Assembly (NCBI GenBank): GCA_003248965.1
Contig: QFQU01000010.1
Span: 1 to 64,000 of the forward strand
From: Brevundimonas sp.
Lineage (GTDB): Bacteria > Pseudomonadota > Alphaproteobacteria > Caulobacterales > Caulobacteraceae
DNA: 64,000 nucleotides
Reading direction: 5' to 3'
Below the pieces are notes generated by a model. The model was not told where the DNA came from. It ran no database searches and was given only the letters and a program-made list of their open reading frames with translations. Within the stretch, counting starts at the first letter, position 1. Every line of letters starts with the position of its first letter. Made by a program: the position numbers and the translations under genes. Shown here piece by piece: positions 7,689 to 15,212 of the stretch.

Positions 7689-9101
7689 ATGGCCTTCTGG
7701 AACCGACGTCGATCCATCGACGCCATGCTGGCGCCGCACGACGGGCCGCGACTGAAGCCGACGTTGAGCTGGCCGCATCTGTTGGCCCTGGGGGTCGGGG
7801 CCATCGTCGGCACCGGCATTCTGACGTTGATCGGTGTGGGCGCGGGTCTGGCGGGACCGGCGGTTCTGATCAGCTTTGGGCTGGCGGGCCTGGTGTGCGC
7901 CTGCGCGGCCCTGGCCTATGCGGAACTGTCGACCATGATGCCGACGGCGGGCAGCGCCTATACCTATTCCTATGCGGTGCTGGGCGAGATGATCGCCTGG
8001 ATCGTGGGGTGGAGCCTGATCCTGGAGTATTCGCTGGTGGTCAGCGCCGTGGCGGTGGGGTGGTCCGGCTATGCGGTCGGCTTCCTGACGGGTCTGGGGA
8101 TCGACCTGCCGACGGCCCTGACGGCGGGGCCGCACGCGGGCGGGATCGTCAACCTGCCGGCCGTGGCGATCATCGGCGTGATCACGGGTCTGCTGCTCCT
8201 GGGCACCAAGGAGAGCGCGACGCTGAACGCCGTCCTGGTGCTGATCAAGATCGCGGCTCTGGCGGTGTTCGTCGCCATCGCCCTGCCGGCGTTCAAGCCC
8301 GAGCATTTCACCCCCTTCATGCCCAACGGATTCGGCGCGCCCTTCGTCCAGACGGGCGTGATGGCGGCGGCGGCGATCATCTTCTTCGCCTTCTACGGGT
8401 TCGACGCCATCTCGACGGCGGCGGAGGAGACCAAGAAGCCCGAGCGCGACCTGGCCATCGGCATCGTGGGCTCCATGCTGATCTGCACGGCCTTGTATCT
8501 GGTCGTGGCGGCGGCGGCGATCGGCGCGCGACCGGTCGCGACCTTCGCCAGCAGCCCCGAGCCCCTGGCCCTGATCCTGCGCCAGATGGGGCAGGGGACG
8601 GCGGCCCAGTGGATCGCGGCGGCGGCGGTTGTGGCCCTGCCGACCGTGCTGCTGGCCTTCCTGTTCGGCCAGAGCCGCATCTTCCTGGGCATGGCGCGCG
8701 ACGGCCTGTTGCCGCGCCGTCTGGCCAAGGTGTCCAGCCGGGGCGTGCCGGCGGTGGTGACGGTGTTCACCGCCGTGGTGGTGGCGATCCTGGCGGGTCT
8801 GCTGCCGCTGGACGAACTGGCGTCGCTGGCCAACGCCGGCACGCTGGCGGCCTTCTGCTCGGTGGGCGTCAGCCTGATCGTGCTGCGGATGCGCGAGCCG
8901 GGACGCAAACGGGTGTTCAAGGCGCCGCTGTGGCCGCTGGTCGGGGCGATCACAATGATCGGCTGCATCGTCTTCTTCCTGAGCCTGAAGCCGGTGACGC
9001 AGATCGGCTTTCTGGTCTGGAACGTGATCGGGGTGGCGATCTATCTGCTGTGGTCGTCGCGGAACTCGCGCCTGGCCAGGGGCGAGGAGACGGCGGCCTG
9101 A
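7689..9101 (+). CDS. APC-family amino acid permease
   Basis: 470 residues with about twelve membrane helices. LALGVGAIVGTGILTLIGVG is the classical first APC helix with the substrate-binding GxG motif, and ETKKPERDLAIGI is the loop typical of the cationic amino acid transporter branch. ATG 7689 is chosen because GGGGAG lies upstream and it begins just before the first helix; a longer open frame exists but is unlikely. It imports or exchanges amino acids at the inner membrane. The stop shares a base with the start of the Hpt gene (TGATG). Confidence 0.88.
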   Translation: MAFWNRRRSIDAMLAPHDGPRLKPTLSWPHLLALGVGAIVGTGILTLIGVGAGLAGPAVLISFGLAGLVCACAALAYAELSTMMPTAGSAYTYSYAVLGEMIAWIVGWSLILEYSLVVSAVAVGWSGYAVGFLTGLGIDLPTALTAGPHAGGIVNLPAVAIIGVITGLLLLGTKESATLNAVLVLIKIAALAVFVAIALPAFKPEHFTPFMPNGFGAPFVQTGVMAAAAIIFFAFYGFDAISTAAEETKKPERDLAIGIVGSMLICTALYLVVAAAAIGARPVATFASSPEPLALILRQMGQGTAAQWIAAAAVVALPTVLLAFLFGQSRIFLGMARDGLLPRRLAKVSSRGVPAVVTVFTAVVVAILAGLLPLDELASLANAGTLAAFCSVGVSLIVLRMREPGRKRVFKAPLWPLVGAITMIGCIVFFLSLKPVTQIGFLVWNVIGVAIYLLWSSRNSRLARGEETAA

Positions 9102-9454
9102 TGGCGCGGCGAGATCTGAGCGGGGCGGTCGATTTCGCCGTGCTGGAGAACATGACGGGCGGAGACGACGCCATCAACGAGGAGGTGCTGGGCCTGTTCG
9201 TGCAGCAGGCCGGCCTATGGTCCGCGATGCTGGACCCCAGGGCCGAAGGCTGGCGCGACGCGGTCCACACCATTCGGGGGGCGTCGGCGGGCATCGGCGC
9301 GGGCGAACTGGCGGCGGTCTGCGCCGAGGCGGAGAAGATCGACCAGCCTCTGGCTCCCGCCGCCCTGGACCGGGTGCGGACGGCGATGGACGCCGCCCTG
9401 GCGGATGTCGCCGCCTATCGCCACGAACTGATGTTGCGGGGCCTGAAAGGCTAG
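9101..9454 (+). CDS. Hpt (histidine phosphotransfer) domain protein
   Basis: 117 residues, a single four-helix Hpt domain. The phosphorylatable histidine lies in HTIRGASAGIGAGELA, close to the HxLKGxS consensus. It would relay phosphate between response regulator receivers. Translationally coupled to the permease gene by TGATG. Its kinase and regulator partners are not in this window. Confidence 0.75.
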   Translation: MARRDLSGAVDFAVLENMTGGDDAINEEVLGLFVQQAGLWSAMLDPRAEGWRDAVHTIRGASAGIGAGELAAVCAEAEKIDQPLAPAALDRVRTAMDAALADVAAYRHELMLRGLKG

Positions 9455-9502
9455 GCGGACTTATACCGCGTTGAAGGCTGGACGGCGGGGCCAGGAAAAA
9501 AC

Positions 9503-9538
9503 AGAGTCCGAAGAGTCCGAAGAGTCCGAAGAGTCCGA
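9503..9538. repeat. 9-bp tandem repeat, four copies
   Basis: Four perfect head-to-tail copies of AGAGTCCGA, followed by a partial fifth. It lies between the Hpt gene and the chorismate mutase gene, in a 265-base stretch with no gene I can support. Function unknown; simple-sequence repeats of this sort vary in copy number. Confidence 0.9.
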
Positions 9539-9719
9539 ATTCTCTTTCGCTTGGCGGGTGCCTCAAGGGAAGGCGGCGATGTCAAAGACCGGGCGCCCAC
9601 TATAGTTCGCAATGGAGGCCCGGGAGGTCGATTGCGCAACGTGACGCCCAAGGCTTTGAATTTCAGCCTCTAAATCGCCAGAAGCGTGATGGATGGCCGC
9701 CGGGTTTCGTCGGCCGGAT

Positions 9720-10052
9720 CTAGTCGCGCGTCCGGTCCCAGGTCGCGAACTCGTGGGCGATGCAGCGGTCGATCAACAGACGCCAGACGGGTTCGGCGAT
9801 GTCGGGCGACAGGTGGTGGGCCTCGGCGGCGACCAGCACCTTGGCCACCACGTCGTCGATGCGGGCCTGGTCGAAGACGGCGTCGCGGTGGGGTTTGATG
9901 CGGGCGGCGGCGTCCATGTAGCGCTGACGTTCGGCCAGCAGGGCGACCAGGGCGCGGTCCAGGGCGTCGACGCCCTGGCGGACCTCGGTCATCGACTGGC
10001 ATTCGGCGGGATCGACGCGGGGATCGACGGCGACTGGAGCGGGCTTCGACAT
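9720..10052 (-). CDS. AroQ-type chorismate mutase
   Basis: 110 residues, all-helical AroQ class. MTEVRQGVDALDRALVALLAERQRYM matches the long first helix with the catalytic Arg and the LLxxR pattern, and AARIKPHRDAVFDQAR the second helix region. The enzyme converts chorismate to prephenate for Phe and Tyr. The monofunctional size resembles PchB-like proteins too, so a pyruvate-lyase role is not excluded. No other aromatic pathway genes lie nearby. It runs in the same direction as the ferredoxin reductase gene upstream. Confidence 0.85.
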   Translation of the reverse strand: MSKPAPVAVDPRVDPAECQSMTEVRQGVDALDRALVALLAERQRYMDAAARIKPHRDAVFDQARIDDVVAKVLVAAEAHHLSPDIAEPVWRLLIDRCIAHEFATWDRTRD

Positions 10053-10093
10053 GGCCGTGGGGTTAGCGGGTCAGACCGTTCAAGCCAAGACGT

Positions 10094-10909
10094 TCAACCG
10101 ACGAAGGCGCGTTCAAGGACGTAGTCGGCGGGTTCGGCGTTGGAGCCTTCCTTCAGGCCATAGGTCTCCAGCAGTTCGCCCGCTTCCTTGATCATGGCCA
10201 TGGAGCCGCACAGCATGGCGCGGTCGCGGGCGGGGTCGAAGCCTTCGGGCAGGCCCAGGTCGCGGAAGAAGTCGCCGGACTTGATGCGGTCGGTAATCCT
10301 GCCCGGCGTTTCGAACGTCTCGCGGGTCACGGTGGGGTAGTAGGTCAGCTGGGCCCTGGCCTCGTCGCCGATCAGGGGATCGTCGTGGATCTCGCGGGTG
10401 AAGAAGTCGCGGTAGGCCAGGTCGGCGACCTCGCGCACCGTGTGGATCACATAGACATGGCCGAAGCGGGAATAGGTCTCCGGGTCGCGCGCCACGCTGA
10501 GCCAGGGGGCCAGACCCGTGCCGGTGCCGATCAGAAACAGTCGCTCGCCGCCGGTCAGGGCGTCCAGGACCAGGGTGCCGGTCGGCTTCTTGCCCATCAG
10601 CACCGTGTCGCCCGGCTGAATCTTTTGCAGGCGCGAGGTCAGGGGGCCGTCGGCGACCTTGATGGAGAAGAACTCCAACTCCTCGGCCCAGCCGGGACTG
10701 GCGATGGAATAGGCGCGCAGCACCGGCTTGCCGCCGTCTTCGCCCGGCAGGCCGATCATGACGAACTCGCCCGAGCGGAAACGGAAGTCGTCGGGCCGTT
10801 TGACGCCGAAGCTGAACAGGCTGTCGGTCCAGTGGCGGACCCACAGAACCTCCAGTTCGTTGAACGGGCTGGCCTTGACGGGGGCAGGGGAGTGGGAGAC
10901 GTCGGTCAT
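10094..10909 (-). CDS. fpr: Ferredoxin/flavodoxin-NADP+ reductase
   Basis: 271 residues. FAD-binding motif RAYSIASP and NADP-binding motif FLIGTGTGLAPWLSVARDP are both visible, with MLCGSMAMIKE and the C-terminal YVLERAFVG typical of the bacterial Fpr subfamily. It moves electrons between NADPH and ferredoxin or flavodoxin and often serves in oxidative-stress defence. The start at 10909 matches the family. Confidence 0.92.
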   Translation of the reverse strand: MTDVSHSPAPVKASPFNELEVLWVRHWTDSLFSFGVKRPDDFRFRSGEFVMIGLPGEDGGKPVLRAYSIASPGWAEELEFFSIKVADGPLTSRLQKIQPGDTVLMGKKPTGTLVLDALTGGERLFLIGTGTGLAPWLSVARDPETYSRFGHVYVIHTVREVADLAYRDFFTREIHDDPLIGDEARAQLTYYPTVTRETFETPGRITDRIKSGDFFRDLGLPEGFDPARDRAMLCGSMAMIKEAGELLETYGLKEGSNAEPADYVLERAFVG

Positions 10910-11015
10910 TGCGCGCTATCTAATGTGAGAACCCTTCGCAGGGAAGGACAAGCCGCATCGCGGCGCGCGACTTTCCGCGTGACGGGTCGATCAAGCGCGA
11001 TTAGCGTCCGGCGCC

Positions 11016-13253
11016 ATGCGCACCGTTCTCCTTGCTTCGACCATTCTCCTGTCCGCTACCTCGGCGCTCGCACAGGAGACGCCCTCCAACATCCTGACGC
11101 CCGAGCGGGTGTTCTCCAGCCCCAGCCTGAACGGGCCGGTGGCCAAGGGGGTCAGCCTGTCGCCCGATGGGCAGTTGGTGGCCTTCCTGCGCTCGCGCGA
11201 GGACAATGTGGATGTCCAGGACCTGTGGGCCGCGCCGACGGGGCCGGGCGAACCCTATAAGCTGATCGACGCGCGGGCGCTGGTTCCCGATGCGGGCGAG
11301 CTGTCGGAGGCCGAAAAGGCCCGGCGCGAGCGGATGCGGATCAGCGCGCGCGGCGTGGTGGAGTATTCGTGGGACCAGCAGGGGCGCTATATCCTGGCGC
11401 CGCTGGAGGGCGACATCTTCCTGGCCAATCGGGCCGACGGCAAGGTGCGCCGCCTGACCGAGACGCCCGCCGACGAGATCGACGCCAAGGTGTCGCCCAA
11501 GGGCAGCTATGTCTCCTATGTCCGCGACCAGAACCTGATCGTCTATGACCTGGCCAGTGGCAAGGAAACGCCGATCACGGACGACGGCGCGGGCCTGATC
11601 AGCTGGGGGACGGCCGAGTTCATCGCCCAGGAGGAGATGGACCGCGACACCGGATACTGGTGGAGCCCCGACGAACGCTACATCGCCCTGACCCGCGTGG
11701 ACGAAAGCCCGGTGGACATCGTGCCGCGCTTCGAGATCACCGGCGGCGGCGCCACCATGGTCGAGCAGCGCTATCCCCGCGCGGGCCGACCCAATGCGGT
11801 GGTCGAACTGTATGTCCGCGACCTGCAGAGCGGGGCGCGGGTCAAGGTGGACCTGGGGGCCAACACCGACATCTATCTGGCGCGGGTCAACTGGTCCGGC
11901 GACGGCAAGACCCTGTACGTGCAGCGCCAGTCGCGCGACCAGAAGACGCTGGACCTGTTGAGCGTCGATCCGACCACCGGCGCCTCGCGCGTGATCCTGA
12001 GCCAGAGGGCGTCGGCCTGGGTCGATCTGAACGACGATTTCCGCGTCCTGGCCGACGGCCGCTTCATCTGGTCGAACGAGGATTCGGGCTGGCGGCACCT
12101 GTATCTGTACGACCGCAACGGGCGGCGCATCCGGGCCATCACGCGTGGCGACTATCCGGTCAAACATCTGGACGGCGTGAATGAACAGACCGGCGACGTC
12201 TATTTCACCGCCTCGATGCGCGACGGCAAGGAACTGCCGATCGAGCAGCAGATGTTCCGCGCCAATCTGAACCGCACGGTCGATCCGGTCGCGGTGACGC
12301 CGGGCGGCGGCTGGTGGACGGTGTCGGTCAACGGGCCTGCGACCGCCTATGTCGGCAACTATTCCGACCCGGCGACGCCGCCGCAGTCGGCCCTGTACCG
12401 CATCGACGGCACGCGCGTGCGCTGGATCGAAGAGAACAGGCTGGACGCCAGCCATCCGTTCGCCCCCTATGTCTCGCGCCTGCGCGCGCCCGAGTTCGGC
12501 ACGATGCAGAGCCACGGCCAGACCCTGGTCTGGCGCATGACCACGCCGCCCGGCTTCGATCCGTCCAAGAAATATCCGGTGGTGATGCAGGTCTATGGCG
12601 GCCCCGGCACCGGGGCGGGGGTGCAGAAGAGCTGGCAGCCCCTGACCAACCAGTTGCTGACCGAGGCGGGCTATATCGTCTTCCGCGTCGACAATCGCGG
12701 CGAGGGCGATCGGTCGCAGGCGTTCGAGACCAGCATCTATCGCCGCCTGGGCATTCCGGCGGTCGAGGATCAGGCCCAGGCCGCGCAATGGCTGAAGACG
12801 CTGCCCTATGTCGATCCCGACCATATCGCGGTGATGGGCTGGAGCTTCGGCGGCTTCCTCAGCCTGCTGACCCTGACGGACAAGGACGCGAACCTGGCGG
12901 CGGCCCTGGCGGGGGCGGCGCCGACGCAGTGGAGCCTGTACGACACCCACTATACCGAACGCTATATGTCGACGCCGCAGGACAACCCGGAAGGCTACGC
13001 CGCCACCGACATCCTGCCGCGCCTGGACGACATGACCGGGCGGCTGCTGATCCTGCACGGCATGGCCGACGACAACGTCATTTTCGGCAACGCCACGCGC
13101 GTCATCGACGCGCTGCAGGCCAAGAGCGTGCCGTTCGAGATGATGCTCTATCCTGGCCAGCGCCACGGCGTGCGCGGCGATCCGCGCCAGCTGCAGCAAT
13201 GGCGCACCTATCTGGACTTCCTGGACCGAACCATCGGCAAGCGGGCGCCGTAA
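11016..13253 (+). CDS. S9 family peptidase, dipeptidyl peptidase IV-like
   Basis: 745 residues. A signal peptide (MRTVLLASTILLSATSALA) sends it to the periplasm. An N-terminal beta-propeller (DPPIV_N) includes the IAQEEMDRDTGYWWSPD stretch with the Glu pair that holds the substrate N-terminus. The C-terminal alpha/beta hydrolase has Ser610 in GWSFGG, Asp685 in MADDNV and His717 in QRHG. It should cleave X-Pro dipeptides from peptides. Monocistronic between the divergent fpr gene and a small membrane protein. Confidence 0.93.
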   Translation: MRTVLLASTILLSATSALAQETPSNILTPERVFSSPSLNGPVAKGVSLSPDGQLVAFLRSREDNVDVQDLWAAPTGPGEPYKLIDARALVPDAGELSEAEKARRERMRISARGVVEYSWDQQGRYILAPLEGDIFLANRADGKVRRLTETPADEIDAKVSPKGSYVSYVRDQNLIVYDLASGKETPITDDGAGLISWGTAEFIAQEEMDRDTGYWWSPDERYIALTRVDESPVDIVPRFEITGGGATMVEQRYPRAGRPNAVVELYVRDLQSGARVKVDLGANTDIYLARVNWSGDGKTLYVQRQSRDQKTLDLLSVDPTTGASRVILSQRASAWVDLNDDFRVLADGRFIWSNEDSGWRHLYLYDRNGRRIRAITRGDYPVKHLDGVNEQTGDVYFTASMRDGKELPIEQQMFRANLNRTVDPVAVTPGGGWWTVSVNGPATAYVGNYSDPATPPQSALYRIDGTRVRWIEENRLDASHPFAPYVSRLRAPEFGTMQSHGQTLVWRMTTPPGFDPSKKYPVVMQVYGGPGTGAGVQKSWQPLTNQLLTEAGYIVFRVDNRGEGDRSQAFETSIYRRLGIPAVEDQAQAAQWLKTLPYVDPDHIAVMGWSFGGFLSLLTLTDKDANLAAALAGAAPTQWSLYDTHYTERYMSTPQDNPEGYAATDILPRLDDMTGRLLILHGMADDNVIFGNATRVIDALQAKSVPFEMMLYPGQRHGVRGDPRQLQQWRTYLDFLDRTIGKRAP

Positions 13254-13317
13254 GAATTGATCGGCGTCAAGGCGTGGCGCGGCGATAGGGCGCAGCAAGG
13301 GGCGAAGGAGAACCTCC

Positions 13318-13428
13318 ATGCCCCAAGCCGCCGTGCCTTTCGTCGCCGCCATTGTCGCGGCCTTCGCCTTCTTCATGATCGCTGTGGGGGCGGCCAGCCT
13401 CTACAGCGGTTCGTCGGACGAGAAGTGA
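13318..13428 (+). CDS. Small single-pass membrane protein
   Basis: 36 residues: a short hydrophilic start, one hydrophobic helix (VPFVAAIVAAFAFFMIAVGAA) and a polar tail ending SSDEK. A strong AAGGAG lies 7 bases before the ATG, which is the main support for translation. Function unknown. It lies 65 bases after the peptidase gene. Confidence 0.7.
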   Translation: MPQAAVPFVAAIVAAFAFFMIAVGAASLYSGSSDEK

Positions 13429-13512
13429 CGCCAGCTTTACCCGACGTGATCTTGGCGCCCCGGCGAGGGCGGGGTAGGGCTGGGGTTCAACCGTCCTATG
13501 GGAGACGCCCCT

Positions 13513-13818
13513 ATGCCTGATCTGGCTCAAGTTACCGAACACATCCGCAACGCCGTCGGCGACAACTCCGGTCTGGGCAAGACCGTGAAGCTGGACCTGG
13601 GCGACGAAGGCAAGATCTTCATCGACGGCGCCTCCACGCCGAACACGGTGACGAACGAGGACAAGCCCGCCGACGCCACCGTCTCCATCAAGTGGGACGA
13701 CTTCCTGGCCCTGTCGGAAGGCAAGCTGGATCCGATGATGGCCTTCATGCAGGGCAAGCTGAAGATCGCCGGCGACATGATGATCGCGCAGAAGCTGGCG
13801 CCGCTGCTGAAGCGCTGA
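13513..13818 (+). CDS. SCP2 sterol-binding domain protein
   Basis: 101 residues, a single SCP2 domain. KVKLDLGDEGKIFIDGAS-like strands, ATVSIKWDDFLALSEGKLDPMMAFMQGKLKIAGD and the C-terminal KLAPLLKR are typical. Such proteins bind fatty acyl-CoA or other lipids in the cytoplasm. ATG 13513 is preferred over 13498 because GGGAGA lies upstream at the right distance. It precedes an acyl-CoA dehydrogenase, but a terminator separates them. Confidence 0.88.
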   Translation: MPDLAQVTEHIRNAVGDNSGLGKTVKLDLGDEGKIFIDGASTPNTVTNEDKPADATVSIKWDDFLALSEGKLDPMMAFMQGKLKIAGDMMIAQKLAPLLKR

Positions 13819-13844
13819 TGCCGGTCTGAACGACCAGTTATGGC

Positions 13845-13876
13845 GGCGCGGCTCCTGATCGGGGCCGCGCCGTTTT
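13845..13876 (+). terminator. Rho-independent terminator after the SCP2 gene
   Basis: Eight-base stem GGCGCGGC/GCCGCGCC with an 11-base loop, followed by GTTTT. Confidence 0.7.
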
Positions 13877-13922
13877 CGTATCGGGCGCCCGGCAAGAGGC
13901 GCGAACGGCAAGAGGAAACACC

Positions 13923-15134
13923 ATGGATTTCAAACATTCCGACCGCGCTCTTGAATGGCAGGATCGGGTTCGCCGCTTCCTGGACGCCGAGGTCGTGCCG
14001 AACGAACGCGCGTATTTCGCCCAGGTGCGCGAAGACTCCACGCGCCAACCTCCGGTCATGGAGGCTATGAAAGCCAAGGCGCGCGAGGCGGGCCTGTGGA
14101 ACATGTTCCTGCCCGGAGACCACGGCGCTGGCCTGACGAACCTTGAGTATGCGCCGCTGGCCGAGATGATGGGGCGGCATCTGTGGTCGGCCGAGGTGTT
14201 CAACTGCAACGCCCCCGACACCGGCAATATGGAAGTGCTGCACATGTACGGCGACGCGGCCCAGCAGGACCGCTGGCTGAAGCCGCTGATGGCCGGTGAA
14301 ATCCGCTCGGCCTTCCTGATGACCGAGCCGGAGGTCGCCTCGTCGGACGCCACCAACATCCAGACCCGGATCGAGCGCGACGGCGATCACTATGTCATCA
14401 ACGGCCGCAAATGGTGGTCGACCAATATGGGCCATCCGAACGTCGCCATGACCATCGTCATGGGCAAGACCGACCCGGACGCCGCCACCCACGCCCAGCA
14501 GTCCCAGATCATCGTGCCGGTGGACGCGCCCGGCTTCCGCGTCGAGAGGATGCTGTCTGTGTTCGGCTATGACGAGAAGCCCATCGGCCATGCCGAGGTG
14601 GTGTTGGAAAACGTCCGCGTGCCGGTCGAGAACCTGATCGCGGGCGAGGGCCGGGGCTTCGAGATCGCGCAAGGGCGCCTGGGGCCGGGCCGCATCCACC
14701 ATTGCATGCGCACCATCGGCGCGGCCGAGCGGGCGCTGGACCTGATGGTCGAACGCCTGCTGAGCCGCACGGCCTTCCGCAAACACCTGTCCGAACATTC
14801 GGTGTGGGAACAACGCGTCGCCGAAGCCCGCACCAATATCGAGATGTGCCGCCTGCTGGTGCTGAAGGCCGCCTGGATGATGGACGAGGTGGGGGCCAAG
14901 AACGCCCGCTCCGAAATCGCCCAGATCAAGGTCGCGGCGCCCAAGATGGCGCTGAAGGTCATCGACGACGCGATCCAGGCGTTCGGCGGCGCGGGCGTGT
15001 CGGGCGATACGCCCCTGGCCGAACTGTACGCCGGGGTTCGGACGCTGCGGATCGCGGATGGCCCGGACGAGGTTCACAACCGCACCATCGCCCGGCTGGA
15101 ATACGCCAAGCATGGCGGAGGCGCCAGACGCTAA
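13923..15134 (+). CDS. Acyl-CoA dehydrogenase family protein
   Basis: 403 residues. FLMTEPEVASSDATNIQTRI is the first acyl-CoA dehydrogenase signature, with NGRKWWSTN after it; QAFGGAGVSGDTPLAELYAGVRTLRIADGPDEV holds the second signature and the region of the C-terminal FAD contacts. It belongs to the ACAD11-like branch of this size. It uses FAD to oxidise acyl-CoA at the alpha-beta bond in fatty-acid breakdown. The start follows AAGAGG. Confidence 0.92.
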   Translation: MDFKHSDRALEWQDRVRRFLDAEVVPNERAYFAQVREDSTRQPPVMEAMKAKAREAGLWNMFLPGDHGAGLTNLEYAPLAEMMGRHLWSAEVFNCNAPDTGNMEVLHMYGDAAQQDRWLKPLMAGEIRSAFLMTEPEVASSDATNIQTRIERDGDHYVINGRKWWSTNMGHPNVAMTIVMGKTDPDAATHAQQSQIIVPVDAPGFRVERMLSVFGYDEKPIGHAEVVLENVRVPVENLIAGEGRGFEIAQGRLGPGRIHHCMRTIGAAERALDLMVERLLSRTAFRKHLSEHSVWEQRVAEARTNIEMCRLLVLKAAWMMDEVGAKNARSEIAQIKVAAPKMALKVIDDAIQAFGGAGVSGDTPLAELYAGVRTLRIADGPDEVHNRTIARLEYAKHGGGARR

Positions 15135-15161
15135 AGACCTGAATCCGTACACAAGTCTTTG

Positions 15162-15186
15162 GGAACCTTGATCTTGTTTTGACGTT
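15162..15186 (+). promoter_or_regulatory. EcfG-type general stress promoter
   Basis: GGAAC (15162-15166), exactly 16 bases, CGTT (15183-15186): a perfect match to the alphaproteobacterial EcfG consensus. It ends 26 bases before the ATG of the EgtB-EgtD gene and overlaps an alternative TTG start, which supports the ATG. Confidence 0.75.
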
Positions 15187-15212
15187 TGGTGGTCATAAAC
15201 AAGGAACTGGCG

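Noticed and set aside
7541..9454. A 637-codon plus-strand frame covering the permease in another phase
   Set aside because: The permease frame has twelve membrane helices; the other frame gives a Gly/Arg-rich product. Only its last 117 codons, the Hpt gene, are real.
11001..13376. A 791-codon open frame on the minus strand opposite the DPP-IV-like gene
   Set aside because: It mirrors a real gene in very GC-rich DNA, where antisense frames stay open by chance; its protein is Arg/His/Ala-rich without a domain.
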